The notes under the pieces are model-generated. The model ran no database searches. It saw nothing but the letters and a program-made list of their open reading frames with translations, and had not been told where the DNA came from. DNA of 64,000 bases, from NCBI RefSeq assembly GCF_016055025.1, contig NZ_JAECVW010000003.1; one strand, written 5' to 3'. A program made the position numbers and the translations under genes. This stretch comes from Thermoactinomyces intermedius (GTDB taxonomy: Bacteria; Bacillota; Bacilli; Thermoactinomycetales; Thermoactinomycetaceae). Positions 26,233 to 35,361 of this stretch are shown one piece after another; within the stretch, counting starts at the first letter, position 1; each line of letters starts with the position of its first letter.

Positions 26233-27651
26233 ATGGTAGTGGGAGATCTTGCACAAGAAGTCGATGTTCTGGTGATCGGAGCCGGTCCGGGAGGATACGT
26301 GGCAGCCATTCGTGCTGCACAACTGGGCCGCAAAGTGACCATTGTCGATAAAGATGCTTTGGGTGGCGTGTGCTTGAACCGCGGTTGTATTCCGTCCAAA
26401 GCTTTGATCACGGCCTCTGAACGTTTCCTGTCCATCAAAGAAGCGGATCAGATGGGGATCGAAGTTTCCGGGGACGTCAAAGTGAACATGCCGGAACTTA
26501 TGAAATGGAAAGACGGCGTTGTGAAAAAGTTGACCGGCGGTGTGAAATCTCTGTTGCAAGGAAACAAAGTGGAGATCATCAGCGGAGAAGCATATTTTAA
26601 CGGCACCGATTCGGTCCGCGTTGTCACGGACGATTCCAGCCAGACTTATAAATTTAACGATGTGATTATTGCAACGGGATCCCGCCCGGCTGAACTGCCG
26701 ATTCTCCGGTTTGACGGAAAACGGATCCTCTCTTCCACCGAAGCGCTGCAATTGCAAGAAGTTCCCGGACGTTTGGTGGTCGTGGGCGGCGGTTACATCG
26801 GTCTGGAATTGGGTACCGCTTATGCAAAACTGGGTGCCGAAGTCACCATTTTGGAAGGAGCCGAATCCATTCTCCCCGGAAGTGATCCGGCATTGACGAA
26901 AATGGTGATGCGCCGCTTGAAACAACTGGGCGTCAACGTTGTGACGGAAGCCATGGTTCAAGGCGGCGAAAACAAAGGCGAAGAAGTGGAAATCAAAGCC
27001 ACGGTCGGCGGGGAAGAAAAAACATATACCGCAGACTATTGCCTGGTTGCGATCGGCCGGAAACCGAACACCGACGAATTGGGATTGGAATATGCCCAAG
27101 TGGAACTGGATGAGCGCGGCTTTATCAAAATCGACAATCAATGCCGCACCAATGTGGACCACATCTATGCCATCGGGGATTGCGCCGGCGGCGCGCTGTT
27201 GGCCCACAAAGCCAGCTATGAAGGAAAAGTGGCTGCAGAAGTCATTGCCGGCATGAACAGCGTCATCGACTATCAAGCCATGCCGTTTGTCGTCTTCTCC
27301 GATCCGGAAATTGCTTACACCGGCCTGACGGAAGAAGAAGCCAAAGCACAAGGCTATGATCCGGTGGTCAGCCGCTTTGCTTTCCAAGCAAACGGACGCG
27401 CTTTGTCGATGAATCAGGCCGACGGTTTTGTCAAAATCGTGGCCGACTCCGAAACCAAACAGGTTTTGGGCGTTCAAATTGTCGGTCCGGAGGCCTCCAC
27501 ATTGATCGGGGAAGCCGTTTTTGCCGTGGAAATGGGTGCCAACGCAGAAGATCTCTCTCTGACGATTCATGCGCATCCGACCTTGACCGAAACGATCATG
27601 GAAGCGGCCGAAGGCGTTCTGGGCCATGCCATCCATATGGTGAACCGGTAA
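26233..27651 (+). CDS. lpdA: Dihydrolipoyl dehydrogenase E3
   Basis: A 472-aa flavoprotein that reoxidises the E2 dihydrolipoyl group with NAD+. FAD motif GAGPGGYVAA at 16-25, redox disulfide C47/C52 (CLNRGC), NAD motif GGGYIGLELG, and the C-terminal His-Glu pair (HAHPTLTE). It starts one base after the pdhC stop, with GGAG upstream. It is the only E3 in the window, so it probably also serves the second oxoacid dehydrogenase at 58-61 kb. Confidence 0.95.
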   Translation: MVVGDLAQEVDVLVIGAGPGGYVAAIRAAQLGRKVTIVDKDALGGVCLNRGCIPSKALITASERFLSIKEADQMGIEVSGDVKVNMPELMKWKDGVVKKLTGGVKSLLQGNKVEIISGEAYFNGTDSVRVVTDDSSQTYKFNDVIIATGSRPAELPILRFDGKRILSSTEALQLQEVPGRLVVVGGGYIGLELGTAYAKLGAEVTILEGAESILPGSDPALTKMVMRRLKQLGVNVVTEAMVQGGENKGEEVEIKATVGGEEKTYTADYCLVAIGRKPNTDELGLEYAQVELDERGFIKIDNQCRTNVDHIYAIGDCAGGALLAHKASYEGKVAAEVIAGMNSVIDYQAMPFVVFSDPEIAYTGLTEEEAKAQGYDPVVSRFAFQANGRALSMNQADGFVKIVADSETKQVLGVQIVGPEASTLIGEAVFAVEMGANAEDLSLTIHAHPTLTETIMEAAEGVLGHAIHMVNR

Positions 27652-27667
27652 ACTTTCGGATCCGGTG

Positions 27668-27697
27668 CCCCGTGACTCTTTCACGGGGTATTTTTTT
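27668..27697 (+). terminator. Terminator of the pdh operon
   Basis: CCCCGTGA and TCACGGGG form an 8-bp stem, followed by TATTTTTTT. Confidence 0.9.
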
Positions 27698-27834
27698 GGT
27701 GAGATTTGACGGAAATTTAAAAATAATCGTGATTTAAACTGCTTGGGAGCTTTTCGTATTATAATGGGAAGGGAATATTTCTGAAAATAATCTTTTTTGG
27801 TCTGGCAATTCATGCATGGTTAAGGGTGAAGCAG

Positions 27835-28410
27835 ATGAATTGGTATCATCGATGGGCTCGGTTGTTTCTGAAGGTTTGCAACGGCTGGCGCGGAACCATT
27901 GCCGTGAAAATGGGTGAGTTGATTCCTTCTCTCAAACACCAAAATATTTATGTCAGGCACCGAAAACCGGAAAATTTGTCACCTCCCCAATTAAACACCA
28001 TCTTCCATATCATGGATCAGATTGCGGGAAGCAAAGGGGAAGTGACGAAAGAGGAACGTAAAGCGTTTGTCCAATATCAGAAAAGCTTTTTAAACAAGCG
28101 GATCTTGCAAGAGTGGAAAAAGATCCGGCCGGGCATTTATGTCCGGCAAGGCGGAGCCGCACAGGATGAGTTGATGGAGGCGGCTTTTCTGAAAATGAAA
28201 CCCATTTTGTACAAAAGTTTTTATGAATCCTGTCAGGGACAGACCGTGGTGATCAACGCATTTACGTTGCGTGCATTTGTTTGGAATCATGAATACCTTA
28301 CACGGAAGTTCGGGTTGGTTGAGGATCACCAATATTGGCTGGAGATTTTGGAGATGATCGACGACATCAAGAAAAATGCCTTTCAGACAAAGAAAAAATC
28401 GTTATTTTGA
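27835..28410 (+). CDS. Hypothetical protein (191 aa)
   Basis: A soluble, basic and aromatic-rich 191-aa protein; I do not recognise a family. It begins MNWYHRWARLF and has an internal NIYVRHRKPENLSPPQL segment, then mostly helical, charged sequence ending in KKKSLF. The start at 27835 was preferred because AAGGGTG lies 6 bases before it; a GTG three codons upstream overlaps that site. A TATAAT at 27760-27765 is a likely promoter. It is 21 bases before a thioesterase gene and may be in its operon. Confidence 0.65.
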   Translation: MNWYHRWARLFLKVCNGWRGTIAVKMGELIPSLKHQNIYVRHRKPENLSPPQLNTIFHIMDQIAGSKGEVTKEERKAFVQYQKSFLNKRILQEWKKIRPGIYVRQGGAAQDELMEAAFLKMKPILYKSFYESCQGQTVVINAFTLRAFVWNHEYLTRKFGLVEDHQYWLEILEMIDDIKKNAFQTKKKSLF

Positions 28411-28431
28411 TCTCAAAAAGGGGAGAAAGAG

Positions 28432-28824
28432 ATGAAAACCTCCATTCAAATCGAAGTGCGGCCGACGGAAATCGATGTCATGGGGCATGTGAATAATGCG
28501 AAATATTTAGAGTATATGGAATGGAGCCGTGAAGATTGGTACAACAAAATGGGACTCCCGTTTGATGTGTTTACCAAGATGGGAGTGGGAACGGTGACCG
28601 TCAATATCAACATTAACTACCGGAAGGAAGCGTTGTTGGGGCAAAAGTTGGTGATATCCACAGAGCCGGTGCGGAAAGGGAGAACCAGTTTTGTGCTCAA
28701 GCATGAAATTTATAATGAACAAGGGGAGAAAGTGGCGGATGCGGAAGTGACCAGTGTCACGATCGACCTGAAAAAAAGAAAATCGGTTGCATTGCCCGAA
28801 CCATTGGCCAAAGTATTTACATAA
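28432..28824 (+). CDS. Acyl-CoA thioesterase, hotdog fold
   Basis: A 130-aa single hotdog-domain thioesterase of the 4-hydroxybenzoyl-CoA thioesterase/YbgC type. The N-terminal RPTEIDVMGHVNNAKYLEYM motif carries the catalytic Asp and the substrate-side His-Val-Asn. It would hydrolyse an acyl-CoA in the cytoplasm; chain preference unknown. ATG 28432 follows AGGGGAG. Terminator behind. Confidence 0.88.
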   Translation: MKTSIQIEVRPTEIDVMGHVNNAKYLEYMEWSREDWYNKMGLPFDVFTKMGVGTVTVNININYRKEALLGQKLVISTEPVRKGRTSFVLKHEIYNEQGEKVADAEVTSVTIDLKKRKSVALPEPLAKVFT

Positions 28825-28830
28825 AAACAA

Positions 28831-28858
28831 GGCAGGGGGAAAGCCCTGCCTTCATTTT
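28831..28858 (+). terminator. Terminator of the thioesterase gene
   Basis: GGCAGGG and CCCTGCC form a 7-bp stem, followed by TTCATTTT. It overlaps the end of the convergent DUF1128 gene. Confidence 0.75.
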
Positions 28859-29085
28859 GCGTTTGCCCGGAGTTCCCTTAACTCCTCCAGAATCCCTTCG
28901 ATTTCCATCATTGTCAGCCGACCTTCTTTTTTTTGGATCAGCCGGTGGATTTCCAACAAATCCTCATATTGATCCAAATCGAAATCTTCCGGTCTGATGA
29001 TGGATGCATTGACCAATCTCAGGTTGCTTTTGATTTCCTCGACAAGTTGTTCCAGGTTTTCCTTGCTGGGCGTGCCAGAATTCAA
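28852..29085 (-). CDS. yfkK: DUF1128 protein (YfkK-like)
   Basis: A 77-aa helical protein of the DUF1128 family, aligning along its whole length with Bacillus YfkK from memory: the N-terminal LVEEIKSNLRLVNASII segment, then EDFDLDQYEDLLEIH and a charged end. Function unknown. It starts at a TTG with GGATGGAG a few bases upstream. It is divergent from the DUF309 gene. Confidence 0.75.
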   Translation of the reverse strand: MNSGTPSKENLEQLVEEIKSNLRLVNASIIRPEDFDLDQYEDLLEIHRLIQKKEGRLTMMEIEGILEELRELRANAK

Positions 29086-29128
29086 ATTTGCTCCATCCTC
29101 TCTGCCGTTTTTTAAAGGAGTGAAATCC

Positions 29129-29533
29129 GTGGAGCCTTATTCCCCTTTATATATTGCTTTTTTTCATTATTTTAACACCGTCTGTGACTACTATGTATGC
29201 CACGATGTGTTGGAAGAGCTGTGGCTAGAAGAGGGCAGGGAACCCTATTACCAAGGGTTGCTCCAAGTGGCTGTCGGATTGTATCATTTGCAAAACGACA
29301 ACCGGAACGGAGCTTTAAAATTGCTTTCCGGTGCTTTGGAAAAGCTGTCGCTTTATCCGGAGAAAGAGTGGATGGGAATTCACTTGGACCGGTTAAAACG
29401 GGATGTGAAAAAGATGATCGCCTTTTTAAACGGAAATGCCCTTCCGGATGCCACTCCGGAGCGGATCGTGATCGAACTGACGGATCCGGTGTTAAGAAAG
29501 GAAGTGGCCAGGATGGGAAATCCGGATCATTAG
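29129..29533 (+). CDS. DUF309 protein (YpuF-like)
   Basis: A 134-aa helical protein of the DUF309 family. The key stretch is the FN-x-C..YYVCHDVLEELW motif with the conserved His and Glu, then YYQGLLQVAVGLYHL..NRNGA. These residues look like a small metal or ligand pocket, but no activity is established. It starts at the GTG at 29129, with AAAGGAG 8 bases upstream; the longer open frame from 28997 overlaps the divergent gene and is rejected. Confidence 0.8.
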   Translation: MEPYSPLYIAFFHYFNTVCDYYVCHDVLEELWLEEGREPYYQGLLQVAVGLYHLQNDNRNGALKLLSGALEKLSLYPEKEWMGIHLDRLKRDVKKMIAFLNGNALPDATPERIVIELTDPVLRKEVARMGNPDH

Positions 29534-29541
29534 GGGTTCCG

Positions 29542-30126
29542 TCAGTGTTTAAATACTTGTTGCTTGATCAAGGCCAGACATTCGCGCGCTTTGTGGTACG
29601 GAAGGAATAATACCTTGGAATGAACGGGCGAAGCCGTCACTTTGAGACCGGCTTGCCGGGCATAATTCAAAGCCCGTACCATGTGATAGTCATGGGTGAT
29701 GACGGTGATCTTCTCAAACCCCTTCCGCTTGATGATTTGCGCTGAATACAGCAGGTTTTCCCGGGTGTTGGAGGAACGGTCTTCCAGAAGAAGATGGGCG
29801 GGGGAAACCCCGCGTTCCACCAGGTAGTTTTTCATACCTTCCGCTTCTGTGATCCCGTTGTTGCCCAATCCCCCGGATAAAATGAGATAATCCACTCTCC
29901 CTTGCCGGTACAATTGCAAAGCCAGCTCCAAACGCTCCCTCAGGGCCGGGCTCGGCTGTTGATTCCATAATGCCGCTCCCAACACGATTCCGACTTCTGC
30001 ATGTTCTTCCGGCGGATCTTTATGGTCAAAGCGGGAAACCCATTGCCACAGGTGAATGAAGACAAACACCCCGCAGAAAAAAAGGGCGGACAGCCATCCG
30101 AACCAAAACCATTTGCTTGTCAGCAT
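29542..30126 (-). CDS. YdcF/DUF218-family membrane-anchored protein
   Basis: A 194-aa protein with an N-terminal membrane helix (about 8-28) and a DUF218/YdcF domain: GIVLGAALW, YLILSGGLGNN, EAEGMKNYL and the conserved S-N-T-R-E-N in DRSSNTRENL. SanA and ElyC of this family take part in cell-envelope integrity. The ATG at 30126 follows GAGAGGGG. It converges with the DUF309 gene, 8 bases apart. Confidence 0.85.
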   Translation of the reverse strand: MLTSKWFWFGWLSALFFCGVFVFIHLWQWVSRFDHKDPPEEHAEVGIVLGAALWNQQPSPALRERLELALQLYRQGRVDYLILSGGLGNNGITEAEGMKNYLVERGVSPAHLLLEDRSSNTRENLLYSAQIIKRKGFEKITVITHDYHMVRALNYARQAGLKVTASPVHSKVLFLPYHKARECLALIKQQVFKH

Positions 30127-30165
30127 GATTCCCCTCTCCGTTGTTTTTGGTGTCTCTGTATTATT

Positions 30166-30483
30166 TCATGCAATCGGGCAGTCGGGCATGCGTGGCGGAT
30201 GTTGATGGGTCAAAGAAAATTTTCTGCGGACCAGATCATAATCGATTTTCAAGCCTTGGATCCATTCCTTTTCGCCGGCTTGCCACATAAACGGGATGCC
30301 TTTAATGTTTTCTTGCTCACAGGCCGGATCCGTTTCCGTGATCTCGAGGGCATACACCGGGCTGTTGCACCCGGATGTGAGGGAAACAATTTTCACTCCC
30401 AACGGACGGTTTTCCGACTGCTGTTCCTGGTAAAGCAGCCAGTGCAGTTTCCCGGCCGCCAAATCGGAAATCACCATACTCAA
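30166..30483 (-). CDS. HesB-like protein
   Basis: A 105-aa protein with a HesB/IscA-type fold: GVKIVSLTSGCNSPVYAL is the first half of the IscA motif and GLKIDYDLV the C-terminal strand. The C-terminal CxC pair that binds iron-sulfur clusters in IscA is missing, so a cluster carrier role is doubtful; Bacillus YneR-type proteins are similar in this respect. It starts at a TTG (30483) with AAGGAG 10 bases upstream; ATG 30477 would be 16 away. Confidence 0.65.
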   Translation of the reverse strand: MSMVISDLAAGKLHWLLYQEQQSENRPLGVKIVSLTSGCNSPVYALEITETDPACEQENIKGIPFMWQAGEKEWIQGLKIDYDLVRRKFSLTHQHPPRMPDCPIA

Positions 30484-30692
30484 TGGATATTCACTCCTTG
30501 AAATGCATTCTTCATCAATATAGCAAAAATCCGTAAGACATGAAAGGAAAGGCAGAGGGCTTTCGGTCCGTTTTCTGCGCTGAGCTAACTCGATAACGGA
30601 ATGGCTTGCTCCCCGGTTTTCAAGCATGATAAGGTGAAAGTAAAATATAAATAAAATTGTGTTTTTAAAGAATATTTCGAAAGGAGCCGTCC

Positions 30693-32354
30693 GTGGTGAA
30701 TGGAAAGAGGCAAGAGATCCGCGCTCCGCGGGGAACGGATTTAAGAACCAAGGGATGGGTTCAAGAAGCCGCTTACCGGATGTTGATGAATAACTTGGAT
30801 CCGGATGTGGCAGAGCGTCCCGAAGAGCTGGTGGTGTACGGAGGAATGGGGAAGGCCGCCCGGAATTGGGAGTGTTTTGATGCGATCCTGTGTTCGCTGA
30901 AGGCGTTGGAAAATGACGAAACGTTACTGATTCAATCCGGAAAGCCGGTGGCGGTTTTCAAGTCACACCCGGATGCGCCACGGGTCTTGCTGGCCAATTC
31001 CAATCTGGTTCCGGCCTGGGCTGATTGGGAGACATTCCGCAATCTGGAACAAAAAGGCTTGATCATGTACGGGCAAATGACGGCAGGAAGCTGGATTTAC
31101 ATCGGAACCCAGGGGATTTTGCAAGGGACGTATGAAACGTTTGCCGAAGCCGCAAGGAGACACTTCGGCGGCAGTTTAAAAGGAACGATCACGGTCACTG
31201 CCGGGTTGGGCGGAATGGGAGGCGCGCAACCGCTTGCCGTCACCATGAACGAAGGGGTGATCATTGCGGTCGAATGCGATCCTTCCCGAATCCGGCGGAG
31301 AATTCAAACGGGTTATCTCGACAGGGAAACGGACAGTCTGGATGAAGCGATTCGCATGGCGGAAGCGGCCAGACAAAAAGGGGAACCGTTGTCCATCGGA
31401 CTCATGGGAAATGCGGCCGAATGCCTCCCTGAAATGGTGAGACGGGGGTTTATCCCGGATTTGGTGACCGACCAAACCTCGGCTCATGACCTGTTGAACG
31501 GGTATTACCCCGCCGGGATGGCTTTGGAGGAATGCGAGCAGCTTCGCAAGACCGATCCAAAGCAATATATCCAAAGGGCCAAGGCGAGCATCGCCGGACA
31601 CGTCAAGGCGATGTTGGCGATGAAAGAACGGGGGGCGGTTGCCTTTGACTACGGAAACAACATCCGGCAGGCCGCTTACGATGAAGGAGTGAAAGAAGCG
31701 TTTTCCATCCCCGGATTCATCCCGGCTTTTATCCGGCCTCTGTTTTGTGAAGGAAAAGGCCCGTTTCGCTGGGTGGCCTTGTCCGGCGACCCGGAAGACA
31801 TTTATAAAACGGATGAAGTGATCAAACGGGAATTCAAGGACCAGCCCACTTTGGTGCGCTGGATTGATTTGGCCCGCAAAAAGGTGCAATTTCAAGGCTT
31901 GCCGGCCCGCATTTGCTGGCTGGGTTACGGCGAAAGAGCGCGATTCGGGCGAATCATCAATGAAATGGTGGCATCGGGGGAACTGAAGGCGCCGGTTGTC
32001 ATCGGACGGGATCATTTGGACTGCGGTTCGGTGTCCTCTCCCAACCGCGAAACCGAAGCGATGAAAGATGGCAGTGATGCCATTGCGGATTGGCCGTTGC
32101 TAAATGCATTGATCAATGCGGTCAACGGGGCAAGCTGGGTGTCTGTCCATCATGGAGGCGGTGTCGGGATGGGCTATTCCATCCACGCGGGCATGGTGGT
32201 GGTGGCAGACGGCAGCCAAGAAGCGGCGAGGCGCTTGGAACGGGTATTGACTTCTGATCCGGGTATGGGGATCGTGCGCCATGTGGACGCCGGTTATGAA
32301 AAAGCGGTTGAAACGGCGAAAAAGCATGGGATTCAGATTCCGATGTTGGAGTGA
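30693..32354 (+). CDS. hutU: Urocanate hydratase
   Basis: A 553-aa NAD-dependent urocanase, the second step of histidine degradation, turning urocanate into imidazolonepropionate. The NAD motif GLGGMGGAQ and the active-site Cys in GRDHLDCGSVSSP are clear, and the length fits the family. It starts at the first of two GTG codons, 6 bases after AAAGGAG. First gene of hutU-hutI-hutG; histidine ammonia-lyase (hutH) is not in the window. Confidence 0.95.
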   Translation: MVNGKRQEIRAPRGTDLRTKGWVQEAAYRMLMNNLDPDVAERPEELVVYGGMGKAARNWECFDAILCSLKALENDETLLIQSGKPVAVFKSHPDAPRVLLANSNLVPAWADWETFRNLEQKGLIMYGQMTAGSWIYIGTQGILQGTYETFAEAARRHFGGSLKGTITVTAGLGGMGGAQPLAVTMNEGVIIAVECDPSRIRRRIQTGYLDRETDSLDEAIRMAEAARQKGEPLSIGLMGNAAECLPEMVRRGFIPDLVTDQTSAHDLLNGYYPAGMALEECEQLRKTDPKQYIQRAKASIAGHVKAMLAMKERGAVAFDYGNNIRQAAYDEGVKEAFSIPGFIPAFIRPLFCEGKGPFRWVALSGDPEDIYKTDEVIKREFKDQPTLVRWIDLARKKVQFQGLPARICWLGYGERARFGRIINEMVASGELKAPVVIGRDHLDCGSVSSPNRETEAMKDGSDAIADWPLLNALINAVNGASWVSVHHGGGVGMGYSIHAGMVVVADGSQEAARRLERVLTSDPGMGIVRHVDAGYEKAVETAKKHGIQIPMLE

Positions 32355-32359
32355 GGCAC

Positions 32360-33619
32360 ATGGAGAAGTGGCTGATTACCGGAGCAAACCAATTGCTCAC
32401 GTTGCAAGGGGCGGGACGCCCGAAAACCGGGAAAGAAATGAATGACCTGGGCATCATCGAAGACGGGGCGGTGGCGGTTGAAAAAGACACCATCATTGCC
32501 GTCGGGACCCGCAAAGAAGTGGAGAGCGAAGCGCGGAAACGCTGGGGTTCATGGGAGAAGGTGAACCATATGGATGCAACGGGAAAAGTCATCATGCCGG
32601 GGCTCATTGATCCGCACACCCATTTGGTGTATGCCGGTTCCCGCGAAGATGAGCTGAACATGCGCCTGAACGGAAAAACCTATTTGGAGATTTTGGAGGC
32701 AGGCGGCGGGATTCTGTCAACCACCCAAAGAACACGGGCAGCGGGGATCGATGAATTGGTGGAGCAAGCCAAAGCGAGGCTGGACCGGTTTTTAAAGAAC
32801 GGGGTGACCACTGTCGAAGCAAAAAGCGGATACGGGCTGTCCCCGGAACATGAACTGAAACAGCTCCGAGTGACCAAACGATTGAACGAGGAGCATCCGG
32901 TGGAAGTTGTATCCACTTTTATGGGAGCGCATGCGGTTCCGAAGGAGTACCAAAAACAACCGGATGCGTATGTCAGACTGATCACGGACGAGATGATTCC
33001 GCGGGTGGTTTCCGAACGTTTGGCTGAATTTTGCGATGTTTTTTGCGAAAGAGGCGTCTTTTCCGTCGAACAGTCTGAAACCATTCTCCGGGCGGCCAAA
33101 GCAGCCGGCCTGATCCCGAAGATTCATGCGGACGAACTCGAACCGACGGGAGGGGCGGAACTCGCTGCCCGCATCGGCGCTATTTCCGCGGACCATTTGC
33201 TGAAAGTGTCTGATGAAGGAATCCGCGCACTGGCCAAAGCGAAAGTGGTGGCGGTCTTGCTTCCGGGAACGGCTTTTTTCCTGATGGCTCCCTTTGCCGA
33301 CGGGCGAAAGATGATTGATGCCGGGGTGCCGGTGGCTTTGTCGACGGATTGCAATCCGGGCTCTTCCCCGACCGAGTCTTTGCTTTTGATGATGAATCTG
33401 GCTTGTTTTCACATGAAGATGACACCGGCGGAAGTGATAACGGCAGTGACCGTCAATGCTGCCCATGCCATCGGCCGGGCGGACCGGATCGGAAGTCTGG
33501 AGCCTGGCAAGCAGGCGGATTTGGTCGTGTTCGATGTGCCCAATTATCTGCATTTGACGTATCATTACGGATCCAATGACGTGGAACGGGTGATGAAAAA
33601 AGGAAAATGGGTTGTTTAG
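32360..33619 (+). CDS. hutI: Imidazolonepropionase
   Basis: A 419-aa amidohydrolase that opens the imidazolone ring to formiminoglutamate. Zinc ligands are HTH in LIDPHTHLVYAG and a later His in KIHADE; the substrate-side TDCNPGSSP stretch is typical. GGAG lies 8 bases before ATG 32360; a GTG at 32351 overlaps the hutU stop. Translation is probably coupled to hutU. Confidence 0.95.
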   Translation: MEKWLITGANQLLTLQGAGRPKTGKEMNDLGIIEDGAVAVEKDTIIAVGTRKEVESEARKRWGSWEKVNHMDATGKVIMPGLIDPHTHLVYAGSREDELNMRLNGKTYLEILEAGGGILSTTQRTRAAGIDELVEQAKARLDRFLKNGVTTVEAKSGYGLSPEHELKQLRVTKRLNEEHPVEVVSTFMGAHAVPKEYQKQPDAYVRLITDEMIPRVVSERLAEFCDVFCERGVFSVEQSETILRAAKAAGLIPKIHADELEPTGGAELAARIGAISADHLLKVSDEGIRALAKAKVVAVLLPGTAFFLMAPFADGRKMIDAGVPVALSTDCNPGSSPTESLLLMMNLACFHMKMTPAEVITAVTVNAAHAIGRADRIGSLEPGKQADLVVFDVPNYLHLTYHYGSNDVERVMKKGKWVV

Positions 33620-33632
33620 GGAGGAAGGAAGG

Positions 33633-34628
33633 ATGAACTTTCGTTATTTGAATCCGCCCCCCTTTGTCCACCGTTTTCAGACGGCGGATCCCAATGACCC
33701 GAAAGTGAGTGAGTGGATCCGGCCGTGGAACGGGAAAGAAACCATGGATGTCGGAGTGATCGGGGTCCCGTTGTCCCGTTCTTCCATCAGTGCGTCGGGA
33801 GCGAGCGAAACACCGTGGGCCGTCCGGCAAAGCTGGAAAAGCTTTTCCACCTATGATGTGGATCATGATGTTGATTTAACCTGCTTGACGGTGCGGGATC
33901 TGGGCGATGTCCGCATGCATGTGACGGATATTCCGCTTTGCCATCATTACATTGAAAAAGGAATGGAAGAAGTTTATCAAAAGGCACGAAAGCAGGACTT
34001 CTTTTTGCCGGTGATCATCGGAGGGGACCATTCCGTCACGTGCCCCTCAGTCAAGGCGTGGAAAAAAGCTTGTCCGCCCGGCAAGACCGGCTTGCTCCAG
34101 TTTGACACGCATTTTGACGTGCGGAGCTTGGAAAGCGGAGGGCCGAGCAACGGGACACCGGTTCGCGGGCTGTTGGAGTCCGGCACCCTGGAAGGAACAG
34201 AAATTGTCCAGATCGGCATCCACGGCTTTGCCAATTCCCGGATCTACCGCCAATATGCCGGGGAGCAGGGAATCACTTTTTATACCATGCATCAAATCTG
34301 GAAAAAAGGATTTGCCGCGGTCTTTGAAGAAGCGCTGTCCAAATTGAATGCATCGGTCGATTTCATCTATGTGACTGTGGATATGGATGTGCTGGATCTT
34401 TCATTTTTGCCGGGTTCTCCCGGATCCCATCCCGGCGGTTTGTATTCCCGGGAATTGTTTGAGGCGATGTTCCGGCTGGGAAAAGAACCGAAAGTCAAGG
34501 CATTGGACATTGTTTGTCTCGATCCCATGCGGGATGTGGGATCGGTGTCGGTCAAAACGGCAACCCACACCATGCTTTCCTTCTTATCCGGGGTGTTAAG
34601 AAGGAAGTCGGGTTCATCCGAAGAATAA
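33633..34628 (+). CDS. hutG: Formimidoylglutamase
   Basis: A 331-aa enzyme of the arginase/ureohydrolase family that hydrolyses formiminoglutamate to glutamate and formamide. The binuclear manganese ligands appear as GGDHS, DTHFDV and DMDVLD. It starts at 33633, with GGAGGAAGG upstream, 13 bases after the hutI stop. Having HutG means the formamide route is used. A terminator closes the operon. Confidence 0.93.
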   Translation: MNFRYLNPPPFVHRFQTADPNDPKVSEWIRPWNGKETMDVGVIGVPLSRSSISASGASETPWAVRQSWKSFSTYDVDHDVDLTCLTVRDLGDVRMHVTDIPLCHHYIEKGMEEVYQKARKQDFFLPVIIGGDHSVTCPSVKAWKKACPPGKTGLLQFDTHFDVRSLESGGPSNGTPVRGLLESGTLEGTEIVQIGIHGFANSRIYRQYAGEQGITFYTMHQIWKKGFAAVFEEALSKLNASVDFIYVTVDMDVLDLSFLPGSPGSHPGGLYSRELFEAMFRLGKEPKVKALDIVCLDPMRDVGSVSVKTATHTMLSFLSGVLRRKSGSSEE

Positions 34629-34633
34629 AAACC

Positions 34634-34660
34634 CCGTTTTTTGAAAAAACGGCCTTTTCT
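34634..34660 (+). terminator. Terminator of the hut operon
   Basis: CCGTTTTTT and AAAAAACGG form a 9-bp stem with a one-base loop, followed by CCTTTTCTT. Confidence 0.75.
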
Positions 34661-34766
34661 TGCAGAGAAACAGAGGCTCTTTTATTTGTGGCGGGGGATG
34701 TTTATTTTTTTTGTTTTCAAACAGTGTTAAGATAAAGAAGATGACTTTTTAAAGGAGGAAATGCTC

Positions 34767-35288
34767 ATGGCCATCGAACGAAAAGGTGCTGTAACATTTA
34801 AAGGAAACCCGGTCACTTTGCTTGGCCCGGAGTTGAAAGTCGGGGATCAAGCGCCGGATTTTAAAGTGTTGGCAAATGATTTGTCCGAAGTCACACTGGC
34901 GGACAGCAAAGGGTTTGTCCGGATTATCAGTGTGGTTCCGTCTCTGGATACAGGAGTTTGTGATGCGCAAACCCGCCGTTTCAACGAAGAAGCAGGCGAC
35001 ATTGACGGGGTGAAAGTACTGACCGTCAGTGTGGATCTGCCGTTCGCCCAAAAACGCTGGTGCGGGGCGGCCGGTGTGGAAAACGTGCAAACTCTTTCCG
35101 ATCACCGCGATTTGTCGTTCGGAATGGCTTACGGTGTCGCCATTAAAGAAATGCGTTTGTTGGCCCGGGCCGTGTTTGTGGTGGATCAAAATGATCAGAT
35201 CGTCTATGTGCAATACGTACCGGAAGCAACCAATCATCCGGATTATGAAGCGCCGATTCTTGCTGCGAAAAAAGCATTGAACCAATAA
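34767..35288 (+). CDS. tpx: Thiol peroxidase
   Basis: A 173-aa atypical two-Cys peroxiredoxin of the Tpx type, reducing hydroperoxides at the expense of thioredoxin. The peroxidatic Cys65 lies in SLDTGVC and the resolving Cys99 in KRWCG; the 34-residue spacing is standard. The start at 34767 has AAAGGAGG 8 bases upstream; an ATG 6 bases earlier is too close to it. Monocistronic, with a terminator behind. Confidence 0.95.
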   Translation: MAIERKGAVTFKGNPVTLLGPELKVGDQAPDFKVLANDLSEVTLADSKGFVRIISVVPSLDTGVCDAQTRRFNEEAGDIDGVKVLTVSVDLPFAQKRWCGAAGVENVQTLSDHRDLSFGMAYGVAIKEMRLLARAVFVVDQNDQIVYVQYVPEATNHPDYEAPILAAKKALNQ

Positions 35289-35300
35289 ATCCATATGCAA

Positions 35301-35334
35301 AAAAGGCTCGGCGATGACCACCGCTGAGCCTTTT
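35301..35334 (+). terminator. Terminator of tpx
   Basis: GGCTCGGCG and CGCTGAGCC pair with one wobble, with flanking A and T runs. Confidence 0.8.
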
Positions 35335-35361
35335 CATCATGGAATGGAGGTCGGATCGGAG

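Noticed and set aside
26182..27813. 543-codon minus-strand frame opposite lpdA
   Set aside because: Shadow of lpdA, without family motifs.
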